DNA of 64,000 nt from Thalassotalea_H castellviae (GTDB lineage: Bacteria > Pseudomonadota > Gammaproteobacteria > Enterobacterales > Alteromonadaceae): contig NZ_JAVRIF010000005.1 in assembly GCF_031846185.1 (NCBI RefSeq), positions 242,878 to 306,877 on the forward strand. Reading direction: 5' to 3'. Under the pieces are notes generated by a model, which saw only the letters and a program-made list of their open reading frames with translations, was not told where the DNA came from and searched no databases. The position numbers and the translations under genes were made by a program. Shown in pieces: positions 17,889 through 25,881 of this stretch (position 1 is the stretch's first letter; every line of letters starts with the position of its first letter).

Positions 17889-20093
17889 ATGAAAATTAAA
17901 CACTTCAATTATCTGTTAGTTGCGATGTCGGTTTCACTTTCTCCGACAATGATGGCGGCTAATTCAGACGGTATTCAAGCAAAAACCAATAACGGACAAG
18001 CGATGTTTTCCTCAGGAAAGCTAGGGACAATTGACGCAACATTTAACATGAAAGAAATGCATAATGTCTTGTCAAATTATGCTAAAACGCCATTAGCGAG
18101 TAATAATTCATTTATTATCAAAAGAAAATGGCAAGATGAATTAGGTCAAAACCATACTCAATTAACACAAAAAATTAATGGTATTGAAGTCTTTGGTACC
18201 AATGTCACCATTCATGCTAAGTCAAATAGAATACTTAAAGGCTTACAGCAAAATACCGGTAAAAGCGAAATTTATGCAATTTCTGGCGTTATCGCGCATG
18301 CTGAACCATTAAAGACTAAAAAGAATGCTGTGCTTAGTGCGACAAGCGCCACCGAACGTGTCATTGAACTTGCTCAAGAAATGGGAGAAGTAACAACTAC
18401 GCCAGTGCAAGCTTATGTATATTTACCCTTAAGCGAAGAAACCAAACTTGCTTGGCAAGTAGAAGTCACGTGGGATAATGGCGGTGAAGATTTTGGCCGT
18501 GATATTTTATATTTTGATGCAAATTCATTCACGTTATTAACACGCCATGCCCAAGTGCATTCGGCAAAAAATTGGCGCTCGTATACCTTACAAAATCAAA
18601 GTCAATCTGCTGCACCAGGTCAACTTTTATGTACCAACAACCAAAACTGTGGTGACGCGTCGGCACAACGTGCCCATGACGGTGCCTCTAAAGTGTATGA
18701 TTATTATAAAAGCCGTTTCAATCGAAATGGTATCAATAACAATGACATGACTATGATTTCTAGTGTGCATTTAGGTAATAACGTTGCCAATGCTTATTGG
18801 ACTGGCAGTCAAATGATGTACGGCGATGGTGATGGACAAGTACTCGATGACTTAACGTTAAGTTTCGACGTCATTGGTCATGAGTTAACGCATGGCGTAA
18901 CACAATATACTGCGAATCTTATTTATAACAATGCCTCAGGCGCATTAAATGAAGCGTGGTCAGATATTTTAGGTGTGGCTGCAAAAGCATATCGTGACAA
19001 CACCACACAAGCTGATTGGTTATTAGCTGAAGAAAGCTATACTCCTGGCGTCAGTGGCGATGCTATGCGTTATATGAAAAACCCTACTCAAGATAACTAC
19101 TCTAAAGATTGGTGGCCAGAACGTATTCCTTATGTCAGTAATCCAAGTAACAGCAACGATCAAGGGGGGGTTCACGGTAACTCGGGAATTGCTAATTTAG
19201 CTTTCGCTTTGTTAACAGATGGCGGGCAACACCCACGTAATAAATCAAACGCAACTGTCAATGGAATTGGCTTATTAAAAGCTGAACAAATATTTTATCG
19301 CGCTTTAACCACGTATATGAATCAAAGTACTAACTTTGCGGGCGCAAGAAGTGCAACGGCGCAAGCTGCGGCTGACCTATATGGTACAGGAGAAAAAACA
19401 GCGGTCGAAACGGCTTGGTGCGCCGTCGGTGTAGGTGCATGTCCTTCAACTGGTAATACAACCGAAGTATTACAAAATGGTGTAGCAAAAACGGGGATTT
19501 CTGGTGCTGCAAAAGCTGAAATGTTTTACACCCTTGATGTACCTGCTGGCGCAACTAACTTAACATTTACCACATCAGGTGGCTCAGGAGACGCAGATCT
19601 TTATGTCAAATTTGGCAGTGCTCCTACATTGTCTTCGTCTGATTGCAGTAGTACCACAGCGACCAGTAATGAAAGTTGTAATATCTCCAATGTTCAAGCT
19701 GGTACTTATTACGTGATGGTTCAAGCATGGAATCAAATCAGTGGTGTTAGCTTAACCGGAAGTTACCAAGCGAGTACGGGTGGACTTGATCCAATTTATG
19801 AAAGCGTGAGTGGCGTGTCTGTCGGGCAATCTGCGTGGAAACGATATACATACACGTTGCCTGCGGGCTATGCAGATATGGATATTTCGATATCTGGAGG
19901 CACAGGTGATGCAGACTTATATATCAACTTTGGCTCACAGTCGACTACAAATAACTGGGATTGTCGCCCATGGAAAAACGGAAATAATGAAACTTGTTCG
20001 TTTAATAATCCATCGGCAGGCACTTGGTACATAGATATTTATGGATATAGCAGTGCTTCTGGCATCACTTTGTCGTTATCGGCAAATCCATAA
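17889..20093 (+). CDS. Secreted M4 metalloprotease (vibriolysin/pseudolysin type) with two PPC domains
   Basis: 734 residues: signal peptide (ending MMAA-NS), FTP/PepSY-type propeptide (about 40-205), M4 catalytic domain (about 210-515) and two pre-peptidase C-terminal (PPC) beta-sandwich domains (about 526-625 and 637-733). Zinc ligands and catalytic Glu are seen in HELTH (331-335), with the third ligand Glu355 in NEAWSD; the 24-residue spacing equals thermolysin. GGVHGNSGIAN supplies the conserved C-terminal catalytic region. The propeptide acts as an intramolecular chaperone; PPC domains are usually removed or aid substrate binding. Expected to be exported by type II secretion and to degrade extracellular protein. 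Confidence 0.93.
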   Translation: MKIKHFNYLLVAMSVSLSPTMMAANSDGIQAKTNNGQAMFSSGKLGTIDATFNMKEMHNVLSNYAKTPLASNNSFIIKRKWQDELGQNHTQLTQKINGIEVFGTNVTIHAKSNRILKGLQQNTGKSEIYAISGVIAHAEPLKTKKNAVLSATSATERVIELAQEMGEVTTTPVQAYVYLPLSEETKLAWQVEVTWDNGGEDFGRDILYFDANSFTLLTRHAQVHSAKNWRSYTLQNQSQSAAPGQLLCTNNQNCGDASAQRAHDGASKVYDYYKSRFNRNGINNNDMTMISSVHLGNNVANAYWTGSQMMYGDGDGQVLDDLTLSFDVIGHELTHGVTQYTANLIYNNASGALNEAWSDILGVAAKAYRDNTTQADWLLAEESYTPGVSGDAMRYMKNPTQDNYSKDWWPERIPYVSNPSNSNDQGGVHGNSGIANLAFALLTDGGQHPRNKSNATVNGIGLLKAEQIFYRALTTYMNQSTNFAGARSATAQAAADLYGTGEKTAVETAWCAVGVGACPSTGNTTEVLQNGVAKTGISGAAKAEMFYTLDVPAGATNLTFTTSGGSGDADLYVKFGSAPTLSSSDCSSTTATSNESCNISNVQAGTYYVMVQAWNQISGVSLTGSYQASTGGLDPIYESVSGVSVGQSAWKRYTYTLPAGYADMDISISGGTGDADLYINFGSQSTTNNWDCRPWKNGNNETCSFNNPSAGTWYIDIYGYSSASGITLSLSANP

Positions 20094-20112
20094 CACCTTC
20101 GAATAACTTCCT

Positions 20113-20140
20113 ATGGTTCACTAGTTAACTAGTGAACCAT
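20113..20140. terminator. 28-bp perfect palindrome, probable bidirectional terminator
   Basis: ATGGTTCACTAGTT is followed directly by its own reverse complement, then TTTTCTT. It lies between the M4 gene (plus) and the DUF3565 gene (minus), so it can serve both converging units. The absence of a spacer means the central bases form the loop. Confidence 0.7.
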
Positions 20141-20173
20141 TTTCTTGTCGTTCAGTAAAATTAAAAAATTCGA

Positions 20174-20380
20174 TTAAACTTTGTCTTTTGGCGCCCCTTC
20201 ATCACATTTTTTACACACTAATTGCTGACCTAACATGGCATTTCGGCCCTGCTCTGTAACGACCCAAGGGCGATTTATAAAAGGCGGTTGATGTCTGACA
20301 TGTTGAAAGTGATCACAGGCTAATTCCGCCACCCAATCAGCTTGTTCATCTAAATGATATCCGACAATAGTTTGCTTCAT
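20174..20380 (-). CDS. DUF3565 family protein
   Basis: 68 residues. It begins MKQTIVGYHLDEQADWVAEL and contains CDHFQHVRHQPPFINRPWV and LVCKKCDEGAPKD, the conserved pattern of DUF3565. Cys and His residues in CDH-x-QHVRH and CKKC suggest a metal-bound fold. The ATG at 20380 is preferred; the in-frame codon at 20389 is TTG and gives three extra residues. It follows the OsmC gene by 9 nt, so they are probably one transcript. Function unknown. Confidence 0.78.
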   Translation of the reverse strand: MKQTIVGYHLDEQADWVAELACDHFQHVRHQPPFINRPWVVTEQGRNAMLGQQLVCKKCDEGAPKDKV

Positions 20381-20389
20381 AATATGCAA

Positions 20390-20860
20390 TTACTTCATGA
20401 TAATTTCAGTGACCACCTGTGTTTTCACTGAGTTAGCAATAAAGCATTGCTCATGCGATTGATGATGCATTTTGGTTAGTTGTGCTTTCGTTGGCTGTTT
20501 ATCACCCGAGAATTGCACTAACGGTTTTAGCGTGACTTTGGTCATCGAAATTTTCCCTGCTGAATCTTTCTCCATCTGCCCAACAGCATTATCTAGATAT
20601 GATTCGACAACAAACTTATTTTTTGCAGCGATAGATAGAAAAAAGAGCATATGGCAGCTTGATAACGAAGCAATAAAAGCTTCTTCCGGGTCAACATGTT
20701 CTGCGACCGAATAAGGTATTGGCACAATGTGGGGCGAAGAAGAAGCTTTTACCTTAGCACCGCCATCAAATGCCCATTCGTGACCTCGACTATATTGATT
20801 GTCTATATATTGTTCGTCTGGCTGCTTTGTCCACGAAATGTTGGCAAAATATTCTGACAT
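20390..20860 (-). CDS. OsmC family protein
   Basis: 156 residues. The fold's two redox cysteines are visible in LSSCHMLFFL (about residue 69) and HEQCFIANS (about 138). Family members (OsmC/Ohr) reduce organic hydroperoxides by a Cys-Cys mechanism, and the DPEEAFIASLSSCH block is typical of the YhfA/OsmC-like branch. AGGATAAGTA before the ATG is a good ribosome binding site. The peroxidase role is inferred from the cysteines; the exact subgroup is open. Confidence 0.85.
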   Translation of the reverse strand: MSEYFANISWTKQPDEQYIDNQYSRGHEWAFDGGAKVKASSSPHIVPIPYSVAEHVDPEEAFIASLSSCHMLFFLSIAAKNKFVVESYLDNAVGQMEKDSAGKISMTKVTLKPLVQFSGDKQPTKAQLTKMHHQSHEQCFIANSVKTQVVTEIIMK

Positions 20861-20920
20861 TACTTATCCTCGTTTAATAAACACTTATTTTTTATTGCAG
20901 GAAAATGCTTGTAAGTTTTG

Positions 20921-21139
20921 TTACATTCCCTTTTCAATCATAGTTTTAATTGTTTTAGCTTTCACAAAATGATCTAATTGATGAGTTTGGATCCACCAAG
21001 TAGCGACTTCCATTAATAGATCCGGTCGGTCATTTTTATTGGCAAAGAAAGCATAAAATGACAACCCAACATTCGGGCCTTTTTTCGCTATTTTTTCTTC
21101 GCAAACGTCGATAATTTTAGTTCTTAGTTCATTTCTCAT
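20921..21139 (-). CDS. Small DUF6500-like protein
   Basis: 72 residues, soluble, with no cysteine pair or membrane segment beyond a single Cys13. The pattern KIIDVCEEKIAKKGPNVGLSFYAFFANKNDRPDLLME resembles what I recall as DUF6500; I am only moderately sure of that family number. No function is known. It lies between the DinB-like gene (28 nt upstream) and OsmC on the same strand. Confidence 0.55.
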   Translation of the reverse strand: MRNELRTKIIDVCEEKIAKKGPNVGLSFYAFFANKNDRPDLLMEVATWWIQTHQLDHFVKAKTIKTMIEKGM

Positions 21140-21167
21140 TTTAATTACTTTGCATTTTAGTCAATCG

Positions 21168-21710
21168 CTAACAATGACTTCCTTCAGGCACAATAACGGG
21201 TAAATCCATACAAGCATAATCTACCCCATTTTGACTTAACAGACAGGTTAGCTGACCACGATGATGCGTTTGATGGTTAAACAAATGCTGTACAATATCC
21301 GCAACCTTCTTGGTTAACAGAACGCCTTCGGTAGTTGTATATGAAATCACTTGTTCACACGCGTGTTCTGTCAAATTTTGACAAAAACAAATGATCAATT
21401 GATCAAGGGCTTGGCGACAAGTATTGAGCTGAGTTAATTCTTGATAATAAATATCTTGAGGAGATATGGGGACAGGAAAGCGGGTAAAATCTGCCAAGCT
21501 AAGTTGACCAATATTATGTTGCGCTAAACGTGTTAATAACACTAAATCACCAAACAGCAGATGATGCCAATAACTCATAATATTGGTAAAAAAAGAATGG
21601 CTGTCTTGTTCAAGGATCTCAACAGATAATGGCAAACAGCAATGCATTAATTGCCGATTTATTCGCTGATTATAAAGCGACATCATCTTAAAATTATTCG
21701 CTAAGCTCAA
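21168..21710 (-). CDS. DinB family protein
   Basis: 180 residues of helical character. The DinB/YfiT metal-binding histidines fit HHLLFGD near residue 49 and HQTHHRGQ near 150. DinB proteins form four-helix bundles with a bound metal; some are thiol-dependent transferases, most are uncharacterised. The start appears to be TTG at 21710 with AAGAG upstream; the next ATGs (MM at 9-10) would cut into the first helix. It is followed by the DUF6500-like gene in the same direction. Confidence 0.75.
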   Translation of the reverse strand: MSLANNFKMMSLYNQRINRQLMHCCLPLSVEILEQDSHSFFTNIMSYWHHLLFGDLVLLTRLAQHNIGQLSLADFTRFPVPISPQDIYYQELTQLNTCRQALDQLIICFCQNLTEHACEQVISYTTTEGVLLTKKVADIVQHLFNHQTHHRGQLTCLLSQNGVDYACMDLPVIVPEGSHC

Positions 21711-21783
21711 GAATTTATCTCTTTAGGCAAATGATAAAACAACGAAATTTTTCGACCATTTTCATTGAAAAAGTGCTGTTACC

Positions 21784-21945
21784 TTACTCTTTTGTAATCA
21801 GCCAAAGTGCGTGTAAAATCCCTGGAATATAAAAGAAAATACACAAAATAATATTGATTAATAGGTCTTTTCCAACACCGCTTTTTAAAAACACAGCCAC
21901 TGGCGGTAACAATAAAGCAATAATGATATGGAGTAATTTATTCAT
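21784..21945 (-). CDS. Pmp3/YqaE family hydrophobic peptide
   Basis: A 53-residue protein (MNKLLHIIIALLLPPVAVFL at the N-terminus) made of two membrane helices with LLPPVAVFLKSGVGKDLLINIILCIFF-type conservation and the PGILHALW element of the Pmp3/UPF0057 family. These peptides are stress-induced in plants and yeast, where loss depolarises the membrane; in bacteria (YqaE) the role is unclear. AAGGAAATCATT precedes the ATG at 21945. The family match is strong despite the small size. Confidence 0.88.
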   Translation of the reverse strand: MNKLLHIIIALLLPPVAVFLKSGVGKDLLINIILCIFFYIPGILHALWLITKE

Positions 21946-22028
21946 AATGATTTCCTTAAAAGTAAGTTCATTCGTGTTATTTATTCTAACTTACAACAAA
22001 TAGCCATGGATGAACAATGTAAACGTCT

Positions 22029-22346
22029 TCAAATTTTCAACTTTATATGCACGTAAAGTGAAGCTATCAACGGGAGCAAAGTAGTTGGTAGAAGATAATA
22101 AATAAGCTCATCTTCAGTAAAGAAATGTAAAAACCACAACAAGGTAATAATGGCTAATATCACTGACATTATCATTAAGCTGATGCCAATAATTCTACCC
22201 GCTTTTTCTGGATCTGAAATTTTATCCTCCTGCCAACCAGCAATTAAACCTCGGCGTCCCTGAAAGGCAATAAGGTATCCCAATACCAAACAAGGTAAAA
22301 CAGCAGAAAATAAAACAAGTAATCCGCTCAAAGTAAATTCATCCAT
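22029..22346 (-). CDS. Small membrane protein, DUF3784-like
   Basis: 105 residues with three predicted membrane segments (about 6-28, 49-72, 80-98). The segment GRRGLIAGWQEDKISDPEKAGRIIG between the first two resembles the conserved loop of DUF3784 membrane proteins. AGGAGCGTTT before the ATG is a good ribosome binding site. No function is known. It lies next to another small membrane protein on the same strand. Confidence 0.6.
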   Translation of the reverse strand: MDEFTLSGLLVLFSAVLPCLVLGYLIAFQGRRGLIAGWQEDKISDPEKAGRIIGISLMIMSVILAIITLLWFLHFFTEDELIYYLLPTTLLPLIASLYVHIKLKI

Positions 22347-22401
22347 AAACGCTCCTAGTTAACCAAATATTAGGTTTTTTTAAAGTTGTTATCCCTTAAC
22401 G

Positions 22402-22638
22402 TTAAGTCAATTTTTTAAGATAGCCTTTTATTAAATAACACGAAAAACAAACAGGCAAAGCAACCATGGTGAATATTTCAAAGATAACTTCAGAAAGGTT
22501 TTCATTAGGCGCCATCAAGGTCATCAATATCACACCTATAGTAAACAAGAGCGATAACACAATAGTACCGCCCCAAATGACCTTACGCATAAAAACTTGT
22601 TCTCGTTTTGCTAAACTTTTTATACCAATACCCATCAT
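22402..22638 (-). CDS. Small membrane protein of unknown function
   Basis: 78 residues with two hydrophobic segments (about 22-43 and 52-70) and a basic N-terminus. Two adjacent ATGs (22638, 22635) are possible. The 55-nt gap to the next gene suggests a shared transcript with the DUF3784-like protein. No family recognised. Confidence 0.5.
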   Translation of the reverse strand: MMGIGIKSLAKREQVFMRKVIWGGTIVLSLLFTIGVILMTLMAPNENLSEVIFEIFTMVALPVCFSCYLIKGYLKKLT

Positions 22639-22755
22639 TCTTCCATATTTACTACTGCAAAATTATAAGAAATAATAACGTAAACCCCGTCAGCTTGCAC
22701 AAGTATATTTAAGCCAACTTATTGTATTTTAGACCTTTACTGTGTAATTACATAC

Positions 22756-23454
22756 TTACAATAAAAACTCCTTTAACCGTGTTTTATTTGAATAATTGCA
22801 GGTTTGTGCGAGCAATAACTCCGCAGTGGCTATCGCGTCATTTAAGGCATTATGCGCAAAATATTGTGGGAGGTGATGTCGCTTTCTTAAGGCGCCTAAT
22901 CTCAGCTCAGATGGATCATAGGCAACATCTTTTTTATCTAACCTACGTTTGGCGATAGCCAAGGTATCGATGATCGGAAAAGATGGCGCCAGACCATACA
23001 ATTCAAGACACGCCTGCTGAAGAAACTCGCGTTCTATTCGTGCATAGTGAACTAGCATCACTTTCCCTGCTAACGCCTTTAACAAGGCTTCCACAACCAC
23101 TTCTAAAGGTTGTCCTTGTTGCTGTTGCTGATCCGTAATTTGATGGATCACAACATTATCCGCTTTGAGTTTTTGCTTAGTATTTATGATTTGATGATAA
23201 CAAGTATTGAGTTTGATTTGTTGTTGCGACATATCAACAAAACCAACACTCAGTAACTTATCTTGTACAGCATCTAAGCCAGTTGTTTCAAAGTCTACTG
23301 CTAAAATATTTACCGCTTGAAAAGCACTGTTTACATCAGGAAAAGGTACCGAAAGAAAATCTTTCAACGGCCCCTCTGGAGCAAGTAAAAGGTTTCGTTT
23401 ACGTTCAATTTCATAACCGATGAGCCATTTGAATAGCAAGTGATGTCTTAACAT
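22756..23454 (-). CDS. DEDDh-type 3'-5' exonuclease (DnaQ/PolC-like)
   Basis: 232 residues. ExoI motif VDFETTGLD (about residue 54) gives the catalytic Asp and Glu; ExoIII has HNALNDAIATAEL (about 202-214), with the His and Asp of the DEDDh class. ExoII is atypical (VHYARIEREFL instead of xHNxxFD), keeping His but with Glu in place of the usual Asp. Such proteins trim 3' ends of DNA or RNA. It follows the CNBD-CBS-DUF294 gene by only 12 nt, so the two are surely co-transcribed, a pairing often found beside VC_2705-type symporters. Confidence 0.85.
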   Translation of the reverse strand: MLRHHLLFKWLIGYEIERKRNLLLAPEGPLKDFLSVPFPDVNSAFQAVNILAVDFETTGLDAVQDKLLSVGFVDMSQQQIKLNTCYHQIINTKQKLKADNVVIHQITDQQQQQGQPLEVVVEALLKALAGKVMLVHYARIEREFLQQACLELYGLAPSFPIIDTLAIAKRRLDKKDVAYDPSELRLGALRKRHHLPQYFAHNALNDAIATAELLLAQTCNYSNKTRLKEFLL

Positions 23455-23466
23455 AGTAACTCTGTA

Positions 23467-25353
23467 TTAATAAGCCGACTGACGACTGTCTTGCAAGGTT
23501 TTAATCACTTTAAAAGCGTCTTTTAAATGCTCACGTTCAAGCTTTGAAATGTGTTTTGGTACGAGATAATTGTCTGGTTGCTCATTCAGTTGCAGTTTTT
23601 TTGCTTGATGCTCCATACGTAACAAACCTAAAAATTCATAAGCATCAATTAAATTCGCTGCTGACGCTTTGGTTAACGATGGCGAACCTGCTACTTGCTT
23701 TAATCGTTCTATAGTATTGGTTGCGGAGATCCCTTCACTTAAGGCATAAATTCTGGCCAGATCCACAATAGGTGCAATCCCATTATGTTTTAAATCGAGT
23801 ACGTTTTTATTTTCGCCATTGTTGATCAACACAAAATCGCGAAAAAATCCCAGAGGGGGTCGATTCATTAAAGCATTTTTAGCAAGGTGTGCTAAAAATA
23901 ACGTATTTCCTTTGGTCTTCTTTAGTAAGCGTTCACGCACTTGTTCAAGCAAAGAAATTTCACCATGAACTGTGGTTAAATCAAAAAAAACACTACTGTT
24001 TAGTAAGGCTTTTGGGCTAGGAGTCTCAACCCATTGATTAAAGTATTTATGCCATTTTTTTTGCGGTTGTCGCCATTTTGGGTTTGTCGCCATAATGTCA
24101 CCTGGACAATAAATAAAACCACATTGCGCGAGCCCATCACAAACAAATGTCGCTAACTTTGCAAACCATTGGTCATCTTCTGGTTTCATGTTATCAGCAA
24201 TTATTAAGGCGTTATCTTGATCTGAGTGGGCAAATTGTTCTTGTCTTGCTTGTGATCCTGCTGCTAACCATGCATACGGTACGGGTGCTTGGCCAAGTTG
24301 TTGCTCAGCCAATTCAATTAACCGAATTGTAAAAGCCATGGTAATTGCACTGATACTCTTTCCAACATGATCTGCCGTAGTGCCTAATTTAGCCATACGA
24401 ATTTGTAACTTTGGCAACAATAAGCTGGTTTCCACAAGTTCATCAATATTTTTAGCTTTACGAATGATATGGGTTAAATTGACCGCATTTTGACTCTCGT
24501 TATTCATTAAATCTGTGATAGTCACCATGGCATGAAGTTGATTCTTTTTCATCACAGGCAAATGATGAATGCGCTTTGCCGTCATCAACATTAAAGCGTC
24601 ATAAGCACTAGCGTCATGATTTATCGTCAACATATTCTTCGTCATAATGCTACTGACCGCTTGAGTAAAATCAAGGCCTTTGGCTATACAACGTTGTCGT
24701 AAATCTTTGTCTGTGACAATACCAATAGGCTGCAGCTCTCGCTTGTCACCTTGAAGAATATCTTTGACGATAACTAGGCAAGAAAATTTACGTTCAGTCA
24801 TTTTAATCGCAGCTTCTTGAATAGAACAATGTTGATCTATGGTCTCAACTGGACTGTGATAAAACTGACTTATACTCGTATTTAATAAAGACGAAGCGAT
24901 AATTGCGTCTTCATTGATTTGACTCATTTTCTTATTTAATCGCTGCTCTGCACTGTGAACAAAAAAGTTAAGTACCGCTGGATAATCAGCAACTAAAAGC
25001 TCAAGCTCTTGATAATCAATACTATATAAAAGTGTGTCTTCCTCTGTATGCACTGTTATTTCTGACGAAACGGGGGGTTGGCAAAACACAGTGCATAAGT
25101 CTCCCTCACCGTATTTCCCTAATAATTCATCCAAATGATCACGATAATTTAGCGCACCTTTTCGTATGATAAACAATGGATGAACGGCACAATGCGAAGG
25201 AGGTAAAGGTTCGCCTTGATGCAAATAACAAATACTTATCGTATTGACGACTTTACTCAACAATGCGGGAGGCAGTTGTTCAAACGGAGGAATCGTTTGC
25301 ACAAAAGCAGAAATTTCAGCTAACTCAGTGTCCATAATTATCTTTTCAGTCAT
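23467..25353 (-). CDS. CNBD-CBS-DUF294 putative nucleotidyltransferase
   Basis: About 628 residues: an N-terminal cyclic-nucleotide-binding-like domain (about 20-140), a CBS pair (about 170-295), the DUF294 nucleotidyltransferase domain with WLAAGSQARQEQFAHSDQD (about 360-380), and the DUF294 C-terminal domain (about 480-620). DUF294 resembles the GlnD uridylyltransferase core and keeps the G-S and D-x-D residues. The CNBD lacks the Arg normally gripping the cyclic phosphate (GEGDLCTVFCQPP), so it may not bind cAMP. CBS domains often read AMP/ATP ratio. Starts at 25377, 25353 and 25335 are possible; none has a strong ribosome binding site. Divergent from the symporter. Confidence 0.85.
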   Translation of the reverse strand: MTEKIIMDTELAEISAFVQTIPPFEQLPPALLSKVVNTISICYLHQGEPLPPSHCAVHPLFIIRKGALNYRDHLDELLGKYGEGDLCTVFCQPPVSSEITVHTEEDTLLYSIDYQELELLVADYPAVLNFFVHSAEQRLNKKMSQINEDAIIASSLLNTSISQFYHSPVETIDQHCSIQEAAIKMTERKFSCLVIVKDILQGDKRELQPIGIVTDKDLRQRCIAKGLDFTQAVSSIMTKNMLTINHDASAYDALMLMTAKRIHHLPVMKKNQLHAMVTITDLMNNESQNAVNLTHIIRKAKNIDELVETSLLLPKLQIRMAKLGTTADHVGKSISAITMAFTIRLIELAEQQLGQAPVPYAWLAAGSQARQEQFAHSDQDNALIIADNMKPEDDQWFAKLATFVCDGLAQCGFIYCPGDIMATNPKWRQPQKKWHKYFNQWVETPSPKALLNSSVFFDLTTVHGEISLLEQVRERLLKKTKGNTLFLAHLAKNALMNRPPLGFFRDFVLINNGENKNVLDLKHNGIAPIVDLARIYALSEGISATNTIERLKQVAGSPSLTKASAANLIDAYEFLGLLRMEHQAKKLQLNEQPDNYLVPKHISKLEREHLKDAFKVIKTLQDSRQSAY

Positions 25354-25411
25354 GGCTATTCTATGTTTGTAGTGCATTTATTCGCGAAAGGCTAACTTTA
25401 TTTGTGCGATC

Positions 25412-25425
25412 TAGACTAAAGTGTA
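25412..25425. promoter_or_regulatory. Candidate CrbR-type site upstream of the DUF294 gene and symporter
   Basis: TAGACTAAAGTGTA shares the 9-base core GACTAAAGT with the site upstream of crbR. It lies about 60 bp upstream of the DUF294 start and about 205 bp upstream of the DUF4212 gene, in a 250-bp divergent region that otherwise shows only AT-rich promoter-like sequence. Confidence 0.35.
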
Positions 25426-25629
25426 ATACCTCGGCTTGAAAAACCTTGTTAGTGTTTAAATTAGCTAAGATTCATTATGGATTTTTGCCTTTGCTACATC
25501 ACTGACATGGTATGGTAAATCTGCAATCAATAATTAATTTTGCTAAATAAAATAACAGGTTAATAAGTGCGTAAAAAAATTATAAAACGCGTATTAGTGA
25601 GCTAACAAGCTCAATGCTAGGAGAATAAA

Positions 25630-25881
25630 ATGGAAGACAAACAGTCATATTGGTCAGAGAATCTGCGCCTAATATTTATCTGTCTTGCTATCTGGTTCGT
25701 GGTTTCATTTGGTTTCGGTTTGCTGTTAGTAGAGCCATTAAATGAAATTCGATTAGGTGGGTACAAACTAGGTTTCTGGTTTGCACAACAAGGCTCTATT
25801 TACACCTTCGTTGGTTTAATTTTCTGGTACGGTAAGAAAATGAACGACTTAGATAAAAAGTATAACGTGGAGGATGCGTAA
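25630..25881 (+). CDS. DUF4212 small subunit of a sodium:solute symporter
   Basis: 83 residues with two membrane helices (about 12-32 and 53-72). YWSENLRLIFICLAIWFVVSF and GFWFAQQGSIYTFV are diagnostic of DUF4212/TIGR03647. These small proteins accompany SSS permeases of the VC_2705 type. Strong ribosome binding site AGGAG. Its TAA overlaps the ATG of the large subunit by one base (TAATG), implying translational coupling and a 1:1 complex. Confidence 0.93.
   Translation: MEDKQSYWSENLRLIFICLAIWFVVSFGFGLLLVEPLNEIRLGGYKLGFWFAQQGSIYTFVGLIFWYGKKMNDLDKKYNVEDA

Noticed and set aside
19160..19175. G7 homopolymer in the M4 protease as a frameshift site
   Set aside because: The reading frame and the conserved GGVHGNSGIAN block continue correctly on both sides.
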